Assembly (NCBI GenBank): GCA_030159075.1
Contig: BROG01000803.1
Location: forward strand, 124,001-188,000
DNA length: 64,000 bases
Source: Atrina japonica
Taxonomy: Eukaryota; Mollusca; Bivalvia; Pterioida; Pinnidae
Direction of reading: 5' to 3'
The notes beneath the pieces were generated by a model. That model ran no database searches and had not been told where the DNA came from. It was given only the letters and a program-made list of their open reading frames with translations. The position numbers and the translations under genes were made by a program. Shown here in pieces: positions 37,191 through 49,302 of this stretch (positions are counted from its first letter, which is position 1; each line of letters starts with the position of its first letter).

Positions 37191-37857
37191 CTTTCAACGC
37201 GACAGATCACAATAGACTGGTGTGAACAATAGAATAGAGCATTCTATTTAGATATTTAGGGTTGAAATGGTTAAACAAAGACATGCAAACGTAGATACGT
37301 CCGTTTATGGAACACAGCTTGTAAGATGATACGCTGAAATAACATTGAACAAACATGGACCCATTTTAGTTAACACCAGTAAGAAAACTAGCAGAAGTCG
37401 ATTCTGTATATGTAGGAACAAAATATTTCCCCCACAAGTCAATCGGAAGAGCCAATCCTCTGGAGACCATCGGAATTGACAACCAGATTCTAACTCTTAC
37501 TCCACTCAGTTGGAGATTTTTATATCCACTCCACGCACCTAGGTAAGATTCTATTTATCTCTTGCTTGGCCACAACCACTATGATTTGTTCCTCCAATCT
37601 CGGCATATGTATCATGTGGTCAACATGGTTAAAACAGTTTAATAATCAAGACACATAATCTAACGTGAAGAACGGCATATAAGGATATTGTATCGACAAC
37701 AAACGCTTTTGATGTGTTGACAAATTGATTCCCTTACCCTTGTAATTATCAAAGTACTCCCTATCACATCATCCAAAACAGAAGAAGACATATGTTTTTG
37801 AAATATTTATTGACAGTGTCATTCATTTTTATCATTCTTGTCACGTGCTTGGAATAC

Positions 37858-40800
37858 TTAATTATCTGAAAAAAATGAAATGATATCGATGTTCATTTGA
37901 TACGATAATTACATACTATCATAATAATTACTTGCTATCAAAGAGCGCGATGCGCAGATTAAACGTGATGCAAAATGTCGACTCTGATCTGCCGACTCCC
38001 GGCTGTCAACGAAATAAGATCTAGCTCCTCGGAACAAATTAGTTATCAAATGCATCACACACTTATTCATTATTAACTGAAAGTGACAAAACAAATATAC
38101 ATCCTTGCTTTATTGGACAACAACGTTTTAAAGGAACATCTTATCGGATTAGTAGTTAGCGCAAGAAAATAAAATAAAAAAAACTGTTGTTGGTGTATTG
38201 TTGTTTAACGTCCCACTCAAGAATCTTACACCCATATGGAGACGTCACCAAATGTCGGTAAAGGGCTTCAAATTTGACCTCGGCACGTACGACCATTGGG
38301 CAGTGAGGGTTCTTTAACGTACCGACACCTACATTGACATGGGACCTCGGTTTTCAATGTCTCATTCCGAAGGAAAGAAAACTAACATGCCGCCGACTGG
38401 ACCCGAATTCACGACCTCACGATCAAGAGCCAGGTCGGCTCTTGTGTACTGTGAACTACGTCATCACTTTCAAAAAACCAAAGAGTGGTGATCTGGAAAG
38501 TCACTCTGTGAAATCAACAGTATCAAACTCGGAATATTGATAGGTATATCTTAAAACATAATTTTGGACGTAAAACCTTATTGATAATTTTATTTTAATT
38601 TAATTTATTACCCCACACCCAACAGTTTATCAGTTGTATGATGGCGTCTTATTCTTCAATGGTTGAGGAGAGAACCCGTTACTATGTACTCAGGAACAGA
38701 CCGCCGACCTTCCACAAGCAAACTGACAAACATTCTCACAAAAATTAGCTTAGGTTCCAGCGGGGCCCGAACTTGCGCTGACCAGACATGAGAGTGAGAA
38801 ATGATGGTTCAAATTGCTATGCTCTAACCACTCTGCCATGGAGGCCCCCACCTCATTTATCTGACGGATTTATTTATCACTATTAAAGGAAATCAAATGT
38901 TGTGAAACAGAGACCAACATTTTATGAGCACACATACTTTTTTCATTTCGCCTTAGTGCTACTATAGATCACCCAAAGCTGGTGACATCTGTATACAAGT
39001 GAAAAGTCTCAGCTGGATGTTAAACGACTATTATATAATAACAAATATATGTGTGCATTGCCTGTAGATCTACATAAAGGTTTTGTTTGTTTTGTTTATT
39101 GTTGTTTAACGTCCCACTCAGGAATCTATCACTCATATGGAGACGTCACCAAATGCCGGAGAAGGGCATCGAATTTTGGCCTATGCTCGGCACTTACGGC
39201 CATTGAGCAGTGAGGGTTCTTTAAACGTGCCGACACCTACTGCGACACGGGACCTCGAATTTTACTGCCCCATCCGAAGTACAGGAAACCAACCTGCCAC
39301 CGGCGGGACTCGAACTCATGACCTCGCGATCAAGAGTCGAGCGCGCTACCGGGCTCTCCTGTAGATCTTTATGAAGTAAAATATACATACGGCAGTGGCA
39401 GTGTCCATTATGATCACAATGGCCCGTTGTCCCATCATCACATGTACAAGTTGCTCCGTTTGCGCATTTATGATGACTGCAATGACATAATCCATTCACG
39501 CATGAACCAGATTCACCACCAGGACAATGGCCTGTACAATCATGATTATTATTGCAAGATTGCTGTTGTGCCAAAGCAACAACTGTAAAAAAGAGGGACA
39601 AGGGAGCATTATAGTTTGACAACAGAACATATGCTATTTGACAAGGGAGCATATAATAATTTGAGAAGGGATCATATGATAATTCAACATGGAAATATAT
39701 AATAGTCTCCCTTCACAAGGGAGCATATAATAGTTACAACAAGACAGCATATAACAATTACGACAATAATTACGGCTCTTGTGGTTTTTGTGTCAAAACT
39801 AATTTATTTCTATACAAAACAAACAAGAATATATTGATGATTATTTTATGTAAAGAATTGATAAACAAAGTTGCAATACGTCAATAATGTCAGTGGTCAC
39901 TGTCGGGTCAGTTTAAGTGAAATTTTATATCGGCACTAGATGTCGCAACCAGTGACCGCCAAATATGAAGTGTAATCTGTCATGGTGTGTGAGTAATGGA
40001 GTGAATCGGAAAACATTGACTTCGGAATATTTTGTGAGAATGAGTTATCTCCTCCACCAAATGTGATGATTGTTTCCCTGTCCCTGAGCAAACGTTTGTT
40101 AAACCACATAATCAAACATTTTAAGCCATGTTTCCCATTTTACCTTTACTTGTGAAATAGGCTACCCAAAATAGGCTACCCTCCCGTTTTCCTTTACACC
40201 AAGTGTTTATAGCCTGCTGAATCTTGGTCAGTTTTTCAATTTAGGTTGATAAATTGAAATCAAATGAAAGCTTTGTGGTCGTGATATGTCGTCGTAGTTG
40301 ATAGTATTATTTGCTAATTATTCAATATCATATATCCATGAATATTTATGAGAAACCAGTAATATGGCTTGAATATGGATTAACTGGACAATTTTAAGTA
40401 TATTTTCTTTTCTAAAATAAATAAAATAAACGGAAAGCTTCTGCTAGTAATACGATTTAAAAGTACACTCTTTCATACATTTGTAGTAAGAATAGGTATT
40501 CAGATTTGGTAGCGTAAGGCAGAATTATAACAATTTAATATAATTATGTATTGCATCAAATATATTAACATTAACCATACTGTCTGCGCGGCTCCCCTCG
40601 GAAATTTGGAAAATCATTTTTTTTTTTTTTGGAAAAAATAGACCGTATTGTTTTGGCTTTTGACAGAACCCAAACGTGCCACTTTACCTTGGAGGATCTA
40701 TACAATGTCAGCAATAGCTGTTTATCAATTAATCCATGCAGTCCATAGGTTTCATTACTTCTAATCTGAACCAATAATGTACCTATGACTTTCCAACCCA

Positions 40801-41282
40801 TACAGAAGAGACAAAATGGCGGTATAATGAAATAAGAATTGTTGAGAGAACCTACGTACTGTAGTTTAAAATAAGGATACATAAACTACTAAGGGAAACT
40901 TTCTTGAAACTTCATTTTTATGAACAGAATGAAAACTTATACTTCTATTGATAATTCTTTCCAATAAAATATATGTAGTAGAAGAGTACAATTTACTCTA
41001 ACATTAAAACAAGTATAAACGAAAATATACAGTGGAACCTCGCCTAAAGACCACCTCATTTAGGAGACCACCTCGCATTTCAGACCACAAGTTTTCATTC
41101 TCTTGATAAATGTCTAAGAAGTATAGAACCTCACTTAAAAGACCACCTCACTAATCAGACCACTTTTAGTCAGTCAGATAGGTGGTCTTAATAGCGAGGT
41201 TCCACTGTAGATTACCGCCCCGGTTGATAATTTACTTACCGAAGCAAAGTAGTGCAACGGCCAAAACTAGCAGGGAACGCAT
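37858..41282 (-). CDS. Cvsi-like 12-cysteine secreted peptide, gene 1
   Basis: Three exons on the minus strand: 41282-41240, 39582-39391 and 37865-37858. Both introns are phase 1, giving 80 aa. Residues 1-19 are a signal peptide ending in ALA. The mature 61 residues hold 12 cysteines in two similar halves: C-x5-C-x3-C-x7-C-x4-C-x-C, then C-x5-C-x-C-x7-C-x5-C-x-C. It is rich in His, Asn and Gly. The size, cysteine count and two-module layout fit bivalve Cvsi subtilisin-type protease inhibitors (MEROPS I84, from memory), so inhibition of secreted proteases is proposed but not proven. The last exon adds only HN and the stop. A TATA box (TATAAA within 41355-41348) lies about 70 bases before the ATG, and AATAAA lies at 37811-37806. 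Introns contain SINEs and a foldback element. Confidence 0.85.
38195..38445 (-). repeat. tRNA-Lys-like SINE, family 2
   Basis: On the minus strand: agagccgacctggctcttg, a degenerate head with a gaggtcgtgaattcg B box, then the aaagaaccctcactgccc and gacgtctccatatggg body and gtgggacgttaaacaac tail. It lies in intron 2 of Cvsi-like gene 1 and is missing from the paralogous block at 44.8-45.9 kb. Confidence 0.75.
38595..38855 (-). repeat. SINE family 1 copy shared by two paralogous blocks
   Basis: On the minus strand it has a ggcagagtggttagagcata head and a gcaagttcgggccccgctgg B box region, with tail elements near 38620-38660. The corresponding position in the degraded copy (45285-45490) carries the same SINE in the same orientation, so it predates that duplication. 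Confidence 0.75.
39090..39360 (-). repeat. tRNA-Lys-like SINE family 2 with TSD and an empty site in the paralogue
   Basis: On the minus strand: cgcgctcgactcttgatcgc and gaggtcatgagttcgagtcc form the tRNA-like head, and the body runs to gtgggacgttaaacaacaat. The direct repeat CCTGTAGATCT flanks it (39061-39071 and near 39359-39369). The paralogous position near 45708 keeps a single cctgtagatct without an insert. The SINE ends about 22 bases from the exon 2 donor side of gene 1. Confidence 0.85.
41028..41212. repeat. Palindromic TA-flanked MITE (Tc1/mariner-like termini)
   Basis: Inverted termini cagtggaacctcgc and gcgaggttccactg lie between TA dinucleotides. Internal ggtggtct/agaccacc words repeat. 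It is about 185 bases long, in intron 1 of Cvsi-like gene 1, about 28 bases from the exon 1 donor. The Tc1/mariner link is from the TA target and general form. Confidence 0.8.
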
Positions 41283-41347
41283 TTTGTGATTCCAATTTCT
41301 CTGTGTCTAGACGAAAAACTGATACAAAATGAGGGCATTGCATTCAA

Positions 41348-41355
41348 TTTATATG
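41348..41355 (-). promoter_or_regulatory. TATA box of Cvsi-like gene 1
   Basis: CATATAAA on the minus strand, 66-73 bases before the start codon. The bases between it and the ATG share a tttgtatcagttt block with the leader of gene 3, which has its own TATA box at the same distance. Confidence 0.65.
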
Positions 41356-42059
41356 AGTGCAAACCGCACCTGTTTATTCCATTTGATAGACAAATAGCAC
41401 GGCATCCTACTTTTGTCATCAGATAAAAGACCTGACACGACCAGATATCGTTTAGTAATGGTCGAAAAAATTAATTCTTTACGAAAGTGAAAACAAAATT
41501 ATCAGAAAAGATACCAGTTATAACAAATAGCATTAAAAGAATGTTTCGATGCATTAGTATTTGCCCTGTCCTGATTGCTATTTTACTTAAGCGTTTATGA
41601 ATATGTCCTTACGTCCTACACGCGAAGTGCCAAAAATTTTGACCTGTGCTATTTATGCCACTACAGGCACATCCGGCCCACACACTTCTAACTAACATCT
41701 GATATACCTGTGAGTTTGACTTTTATAGTTTTTACTATGATCCGATAACTTCTTCTTCCAAGTCGAACAGCGTACCACTAAGTAACGAGTGCTTTATACG
41801 GTTATAAAGTTATAAGACATTACTACTTTTCGTTAAGACGCATTTTAATAAGTCTATATGAAACTAACATGTTTAGGCTTCTGACTCAACCGAATCACCA
41901 AATCAGAACCATGTGAAAATAGTAGCTCAGTTATTGCAAGCTATCACGTTTGTATTCGATTTAAGAAAAAAAAACAATAAATCTGGATAAATATTCATGG
42001 CAGGACCAAACGTTTTTAAAATCCTTGACCAACAACCTTCCCCAAGTAAATTTGCAAAC

Positions 42060-42500
42060 GTTCTTACAAAATCAGGTTAGGTTCCAGCGGGATTCGAATT
42101 CATGCTGACTAGAGATAAGCACGATGCTCTAACCGCTACGGTGGGCCGACAAAGAAATCATATCACAAACTGTCATCAGTCACCTCCTTACTAAGATATA
42201 AATATCTGGAAGAATTGTTATTATGCAGTACAAATAGTTTTGCAAACGGTGTAAAACAAAAATATATTTTGCACTTAGATAATCAAAAGTCACTCATTTT
42301 CAATAATTCTTAAACTAGAGATAAGCGCGATGCTCTAACCGCTACGGCGGGCCGACTATGAAAATGTACCACAAACTAGGATATAACTATATAGAAGAAT
42401 TATCATTATGTAGTACAAATAGTTTTCCAAACGGCGTAGAACGATAAACTATATCGCACTTAAATAATCAAAAGTCACTCATTTTAAATATTTCTCAAAC
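42060..42500. repeat. Two-unit tandem duplication of about 205 bp
   Basis: Units from about 42107 to 42312 and 42313 to 42500 both run tagagataagcgcgatgctc, then taaccgctacggcgggccg, and end near aatcaaaagtcactcatttt. The unit contains the reversed head of SINE family 1, whose body remains only beside the first unit (42055-42105). Confidence 0.75.
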
Positions 42501-42978
42501 TCACAGTATAAAAACAAAATTTGATTTGTCTCAAGATTGAAGTGAGATGGTCTAGTCCATTGGCGTCTGCCTTTATCTGCCATTAGCTAATATCTAGAAA
42601 AGTAATAGAGACAGGAAAAAAGTAACTATAAAATAACATGTATATAAATATGAACAAAACTTGTCCGTTCTGTTAAACATGGGCTAATATTAGATCTAAT
42701 ATTTACTGAAGAATGAATACATGCTGATTTCCATTTATGGTGACTTTTTCAAATACCAAATATGATTTTCTTTTTTTTGAATAAGAGAATAATAGTGACT
42801 TTTCGTCCGTCAATTATTTTGCATTTAAAGTCAACGTATATATTATAGAAATCCTGGATAAAGTATTGGACTTCTCTGCATTGTCATACTTTCCTTAGAA
42901 AAGGTTAATATGTATGCTGGTATCTATCGCTGCTGATGTCCCTATAGAAGTGAAGAAAGTCGTTCGATTAAAATAAAA

Positions 42979-43420
<442 letters not shown>

Positions 43421-43524
43421 TCATTTTCCTGAATGCTCAAAGTGGTTGACATTAGAACTTCAGAAATAATCAAAGAACATTAATATAAAAATATCAGGAT
43501 ACAACTGCCGAGAATCCGTTGTTG

Positions 43525-43690
43525 TATTGTTGTTTAACGTCCAACACAAGAATCTGTCACTCATATGCAGACGTCACCAAATGCAGATGAATGGCTCCAA
43601 ACTTTGGCCTATGCTGGGCACTTTCCGCCACTGAGCAGTGAGGGTTCTTTAACGTGCCGACACCTACTGTTACAGGGACCTCGCTTTTTA
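43525..43690 (-). repeat. tRNA-Lys-like SINE family 2, 5'-truncated
   Basis: It carries the tail and body (ttgttgtttaacgtccaaca, gacgtcaccaaatg and gagcagtgagggttcttt). The tRNA-like head is gone and a (TAA)n tract follows. Confidence 0.7.
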
Positions 43691-43703
43691 TTGGCGATCA
43701 TCC

Positions 43704-43705
<2 letters not shown>

Positions 43706-43771
<66 letters not shown>

Positions 43772-43788
43772 GTAATAATAATAATAAC
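43706..43788. repeat. (TAA)n microsatellite
   Basis: A trinucleotide run of about 83 bases with one G interruption, adjoining a truncated SINE. Confidence 0.9.
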
Positions 43789-43929
43789 TAGAAGAAAAGA
43801 AGAATAAAAATAATGACACTGAATGGATTGTTGAAATGCCTCATCGATATCCGTTATTAAATCGCCTTTACTGATCATGATAAAAGGTCAATTGTGACAA
43901 AGGTAGGTTTCACACCTTTTTCATTCGAT

Positions 43930-44035
43930 TTTAACAGTGGAGTCACGGTGGCTGCGACTGAGTGACAAGGGATGCTTACTCCGTGACACCTGATCCTATT
44001 TCTTGATTTTCAGAGGTCCGTGTGTGTCCAATTGT
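43930..44035 (+). mobile_element. Penelope-like element 3' UTR fragment
   Basis: It aligns with 9905-10015: gtggagtcacggtgg, gggatgcttactccgtgaca, cctgatcc and ttttcagaggtccgtgtg blocks. No coding sequence remains. Confidence 0.65.
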
Positions 44036-44129
44036 CACGTGATATTTACAGGCTTATGAATCTTTTATCGTATAATGTTTTACTTTTAGTGATATTTATG
44101 TAATCAAACAATTTCAAAATTTAAATTTT

Positions 44130-44365
44130 GAAGTGTTTTACGCTACACCGAAACAATTGTTCAGTTATATCGTGTCGGACAGATGGTGGGGAGAGAATTC
44201 GATTAGCCGGGAAGAGACCGCCTGTCTTCCGCTAGTGAACTGACAAACTTTCTCACAAAAATCAGCTTAGGTTCCAGCGGGACCCGAATCTGCGCTGACG
44301 GGAAGAGGGAGACTTCATTGTTTTTAGTGCGACGTTCTAACCACTCGTCCACGTTCATAACCTTG
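44130..44365 (-). repeat. SINE family 1 copy
   Basis: The minus strand has a tggacgagtggttagaacgt A-box head and a tcgggtcccgctggaaccta region, with the body to about 44140. It is a nearly full-length copy. Confidence 0.7.
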
Positions 44366-44619
44366 ATAATAATAAAATGTATGGCAGGAGAACGCGTTAT
44401 CTGGCTTTTCACATCATAATTATTTGCACCAATCGAAAGATAAACATTAAATATATATACATAAGCTTAAAGACTGTTGTGCATTTTTATTTAGAATAAA
44501 ATGTAACATTAAATATTCTAAATGTGCGTTTTACAATCTCTAGCTGATTTATATAATGTCTACTGGACACATGTTTTGCTCATAGTTCCGTGTATATCCT
44601 TATAGAAAATTATATATGT

Positions 44620-44790
44620 GAAAAGTGGTCAGAGCATCGCGCTTAACAGCATGAAGTCTCTCACTTCAAGTCCGTGCGGGTAGAAGTCCAACCAAACCTA
44701 ACCTAATTTATCTGAGAAAAATTACCAGTTTATTTGCGGAAGGTTGGTAGCCTCTTCCCAGGTACAATGTAATGTCGAATCCCGGTATAT
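44620..44790 (+). repeat. SINE family 1 copy
   Basis: The plus strand has a gtggtcagagcatcgcgctt head and a ccgtgcgggtagaagtccaa region, then a gaaggttggtagcctcttcc body. The tail is lost near 44790, where the paralogous Cvsi block begins. Confidence 0.65.
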
Positions 44791-45037
44791 ATAACATGTG
44801 GTCAACTTTGGGAAAACAGTCTTAACAATCAATACAAATAATCTAACGTAAATAATGACATACAGAGTTATTACATCGACGGCAATCTGTCTTGATATGT
44901 TGACAAATTGATTCCCTTACCCTTGTAATTATCAAAGTATTCCTTATCACATCATCCAAAACAGAAGAAGACATATATGTTTTTGAAATATTTATTGACA
45001 GTGTCATTCATTTTTTTTTCATTCTTGTCTCGTGCTT

Positions 45038-45925
45038 GGAATACTCATTGAAGATCTAAAAAAAGATGATAGCTATGTTCATTTGATGCGATAATTACAT
45101 ACAAATTATTATCATAATAGTTACTCGACTCAAAGAGTCCGATCACGTCGAGTTGACATGCACTGATTAAACGAGATGCAAAGGGTCAAGTTTGATCTAA
45201 CGATTCCAGCCTGTCAACAAAATAAGATCTAACTCCTCGGAACAAATTAGTCATCCAATATATCATATACCTATATAATATATTTTTTTATTTTCATTAA
45301 ACTGTTAAACAGTTATATGGTGGCGTCTAATTCTTTAATGGTTAAGGAGAGAACCCATTACAATATACCCAGGAAGAGACCAGTGACCTTCCACAAGTAA
45401 ACTGGCAAACATTGTCACAAAAAAAAAAAAAAAATAGCTGAGGTTTCAGCGGGGCTAGAACCAGCGCTGACCACTCGGCAACTGAGATCACACTTCATTT
45501 ATTTGAATGATCGATTTGTTTATCACTATTATTCAAAATCAAATACTGTAAATAGAGACCAAAATTTGGTGATCACACATACTTTTTCATATCTTCTTAG
45601 TATTATTACAGACCATCCAAAGCTAGTGACATGAAATGAAAAATGAAAAAGTCTCAGCGGGATGTAAAACGACTATCATACAATAATACATATATGTGTG
45701 TATTGCCTGTAGATCTATATATAGGAAAATATACGTAATGCATTGGCAGTTTAAATTATGATCACAATGGCTGCTTGATCCATCAGCACAGGTACAAGGT
45801 GTTCCGTTTGCGAATTTATTACCATGGCAATAACAGATTCCACTTACGCATGCAGCTGTTTGGGTATCGGAACAGTGGTGTTGGCAATCATGATTATTAT
45901 TGCAAGACATAGAGTAATCAAAGAT
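45038..45925 (-). pseudogene. Degraded Cvsi-like peptide copy (copy 2)
   Basis: The exon 2 equivalent lies at about 45912-45747 on the minus strand. It reads SCNNNHDC, then GICYCHGNKFANGTPCTC and HCDHNLNCQC: the seventh cysteine is Phe, leaving 11. The bases before SCNNNHDC have diverged from gene 1's acceptor region. The donor after NCQC has changed from C|GTATGT to a position a few bases further on (ATTAC|GTATAT). A terminal exon relic with an AATAAA-type signal lies near 45050. No signal-peptide exon was found upstream. The whole block (about 44.8-45.95 kb) parallels 37.6-39.66 kb. It is probably a pseudogene, but a rescued isoform with an altered C-terminus cannot be excluded. Confidence 0.7.
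45285..45490 (-). repeat. SINE family 1 copy in the degraded Cvsi block
   Basis: This is the same SINE, in the same place and orientation, as 38595-38855 in gene 1 (aaactgttaaacagttatat, ggtggcgtctaattctt and gccgagtggtcagcgctggt on minus). Confidence 0.75.
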
Positions 45926-46369
45926 TACCAAGCTCACCTCTTATGGCAACTTTTCCTCTATACTGATAATCAAATTTTCTTTATCCATTTTCATTTCATT
46001 TTAACAATAAAATTTAAGGGTTTATGAATTCTTTATTATTATTATTTTTCATTGTTATTTTTCACCAGTGAAAAATAACATAATGGAAAATACGGTATTT
46101 CTGTGGCGCACTAAAATTACAAGTCACTCCAATGATCAAATACAATACAGATGTGTCAGATCTTATTTTCTATCCAAGAAGACATGGACATTCAGCTTCC
46201 ATCTAATTAAATGATAACTTATCACACTTTCACAGGTGTAACTTCCAGTCATCACAGATTACATTGCTCACTGTATGCAGGCAAATTTGTTTTCAAGAAA
46301 TCTTAATCTACATAAATAACTACATGTACCTTTCAAGGCAAGAAAATACTTCTTAATTCTCCCTGTAAA

Positions 46370-46945
46370 TTAGGACAATACTTTCCAAAATACTGCCAAA
46401 ATCAAATCTCCTTAACAAGGTCACTCAAAAATGAAATGTAGGTCAAATGCAACATCCGCAAACTGCAAAATGATCAACAGACCCGTCATGTGTGTAAGGT
46501 TGGCAAGTCTAGACCTCCAACTTTCAGACGTAATGCTGAAATCAATTCTTCTTTATGCAGTCACTCAACCGCGGAGTGAAGAGCAGATGCCAAATCCGCA
46601 AACTACAAGCTAATATCCATCATTAGACGCATCATCAATACAACTTTAGTCTGTCTAGTGCTACTTTCCGAGATAATGCCAAAACAAAATCTTCATAACG
46701 TGGTCACTCAACCGTGACGTGTAGTTTAGATGCAAAATCTTTAAATGCAATCTAATGCGCATCATTAGATGCATCATCAGTGTAAGATTGGGAAGTCTAG
46801 TCTTTCTACTTTTCGAGATAATGTCCAAATTAAATCTTCTTAACGTGGTCATTCAAACGTGATATGTAGGTCAGATGCTAAACCTGTGAACTGCAAGCTA
46901 ATGGGCATCACTAGATGCATCATCTGTGCTCCCTGCCGTCTCATT
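46370..46945. repeat. Tandem repeat, four units of about 144 bp
   Basis: Units start near 46403, 46540, 46683 and 46827 with variants of aatcttcttaacgtggtcac, followed by tcaaccgtgatgtg, caaatccgcaaactgcaa, gctaatgcgcatcattagat and gcatcatcagtgtaagattg. Units 3 and 4 are most alike. The repeat is non-coding. Confidence 0.85.
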
Positions 46946-47399
46946 GATCTCAAGCTAAACAGGATACATCCGGCCAAGGTAATTCTGAAATTCTGAATTA
47001 CTATAGACAGGACAAGAAAAGATATGACAGCTGAAAGTAGTCATTTTATTTGATATATTTAGCTAGGAAATGCCGTGATGACTGTTTCGTAACTTACGTA
47101 ATTATTTCAGCATATAGCCGTCTAGCAAATTGAAGCGATGTAGTCTTGTGCTTCCGATTTCTTTCTGTGATCTTTGTTTGACTTTTAAGATTATTTATTG
47201 ATTCTTTATTGATTCGTTCATATGTTGAAATTTCAGAGAAAAATTGTCCTACAAAGAGTTTCTTAAAAAGTCAGGTATTCTTACGCCAAAAAGTAAAGCG
47301 GTTAGAACTTGGGTCACGTGAATATCTACCAATTGTATCATTAGAGTGTATATACAATCGGTTTGCATACCTGCAACGAAGAAAATTGCAATCGGTATG

Positions 47400-47605
47400 T
47401 AAATACATATAAATCTTTGGGTTGAATTAATCAATTGCAATAAAAAACATGCCAAACCTGGGTTTCTGAAGCATTTTTTACAAAATATATAGAATTTGAG
47501 GAATTTATATACATACGTATATCTCATTTTTGTTACAGTATATCAATATAAGTAGTAAAGAAACAAAATTAAGAAAACCAAACAGCTAATGGCCCTTTAA
47601 TCATT
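47400..47605. repeat. TTAA MITE, right half
   Basis: It matches the second half of the 42979-43420 element (tcaattgcaataaaaaac, atgccaaacctgggtttct and aacagctaatggccctttaa). The left half is missing. Confidence 0.6.
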
Positions 47606-47859
47606 TTCGTGAATGCTAAAAGCGCTTGGCTTTGGACCTTCAGAAATAGTCAACCTATATCAATATGATAATATCAGATAACAAAAAATAAATTATCAGG
47701 ATGTACAGGATACAACTGGTGACAATCCGTAAATTAGGAAAAAATCCTGATAGCTGATTCAAGAATATCGTGGTTTATTCTCTAACACAACATTTTGATC
47801 AGAGGTCTTATTCTGTAATCACCGTAATACCTATTGAATTTACATTCGAATTTGTATAC

Positions 47860-48000
47860 GTGCTGTTTTCCATAAAACCATTATATGAATTTGCTATTTA
47901 GAATTTAAGGCAGCATTGACAATATGTGGTCATGACTTTCAGCCTTGATCCAAGACGGAAATAGCTATCTTTCATGATACAAGGACATGTTTGTTCGACT
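47860..48000. repeat. Three-copy dispersed repeat
   Basis: The block (tttgctatttagaattta, gacaatatgtggtcatgac and agctatctttcatgatacaa) recurs at 48898-48980 in part and in inverse orientation at 54500-54660. It is non-coding and of unknown family. Confidence 0.6.
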
Positions 48001-48020
48001 AATAATATATATACATGTAT

Positions 48021-48021
<1 letters not shown>

Positions 48022-48091
<70 letters not shown>
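48022..48091. repeat. (GATA)n microsatellite
   Basis: About 17 uninterrupted GATA units. Confidence 0.95.
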
Positions 48092-48304
48092 TACGTATCG
48101 AAGAGATGCCATCTTCTGTGCAATACGTTTAATAATACTCTCTTGGATTACAGTAAATAAGAGAAAACATTAAAATATTTACTGTATAATAGGAAAATAA
48201 CGTGTGGCTGAAATTTAATTTTTTAAAAATATAATATAATAAAAATTAAAATTAAACTAAAATAACATGTTCATCAACCCGTATTATTGTTACTACGTGT
48301 AATT

Positions 48305-48311
<7 letters not shown>

Positions 48312-48372
<61 letters not shown>
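48312..48372. repeat. (TA)n microsatellite
   Basis: A TA run of about 61 bases directly in front of a SINE family 1 copy. Confidence 0.95.
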
Positions 48373-48374
<2 letters not shown>

Positions 48375-48376
<2 letters not shown>

Positions 48377-48620
48377 GATAAAGTGGTAAGAGCATTGCGC
48401 TTAACTGCATGTAGTCTCTCACTTCATGTTTGCGCGGGTTGAAGACCGACTAAACCTAACCTTATTTATTTGAGAAAGTTTATCAGTTTACTTACGGAAA
48501 GCCGGTAGTCTATTTCCGGACACAAGGTAACCGAGACCTCTCATCCACCATAAAAATAAAAAAAACTGGGTACCATTATATAACTTTTGAGTATAGCAAT
48601 AAACACCATTAAACAAACAA
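48375..48620 (+). repeat. SINE family 1 copy
   Basis: Head aagtggtaagagcattgcgc, a cgcgggttgaagaccgac region, then ggaaagccggtagtctattt and a tail ending in ccattaaacaaacaaaat. Confidence 0.75.
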
Positions 48621-48986
48621 AATAAAATAAAAGAAACCTGGTGATGTATGCAAACAGTGGTAGCGTTTACTAGTTACATAGACAGTAAGTATTGGCAGTA
48701 TTGGTAATTTGTAAATATAACTTTCCAACGTATTGATTATCACAGGTGGGTTGGTTTATTTCTTAATACTTGATACACCAAGTTTTGGATTTTGTACTCA
48801 ATTACATATGTATGAATTTTGCATCGTTAATGATATACATGGTGTGTTTACGAAAACCCGTGGTGTGTATTTGTTCTAAACAAATCATAAACAAAGACAG
48901 TATTGGTAATGTGTGGCAATGACGTTCAACCCTAATCCCAGACCCAAATCACTATCTTTCATGATACAACATCATGCTTGGTCGCG

Positions 48987-49070
48987 CTCCTGAACTATTA
49001 TCTATGTATATTGCATATGTAAGTGATAAGAGGACTATTATCTATGTATATTGCGTATGTAAGTGATAAG
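48987..49070. repeat. Two-unit short tandem duplication
   Basis: The 41-base unit around actattatctatgtatattg, then gtatgtaagtgataaga, is present twice in direct succession with one or two differences. Confidence 0.85.
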
Positions 49071-49229
49071 ACAAATCAAAGATAATGACATGAGAAATAC
49101 AATGACACATTAGATCAGCAATTATCTTATCCCAGCAAAAGAGCGATTGAAGGGGAATAACTCCAAAAACATCTACTTATAATGGAATGATTCTATAATA
49201 CATTCAATCTGATAGAATAATTGCTAGAT

Positions 49230-49232
<3 letters not shown>

Positions 49233-49299
<67 letters not shown>
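49233..49299. repeat. (TAA)n microsatellite
   Basis: A pure trinucleotide run of about 67 bases. Confidence 0.95.

Positions 49300-49302
<3 letters not shown>

Noticed and set aside
39137..39364. 75-residue plus-strand frame ending in ARYRALL, with similar frames at 38334, 43565 and 52592
   Set aside because: These are antisense translations of the tRNA-Lys-like SINE; the similarity between them is due to the repeat, not to a protein family.
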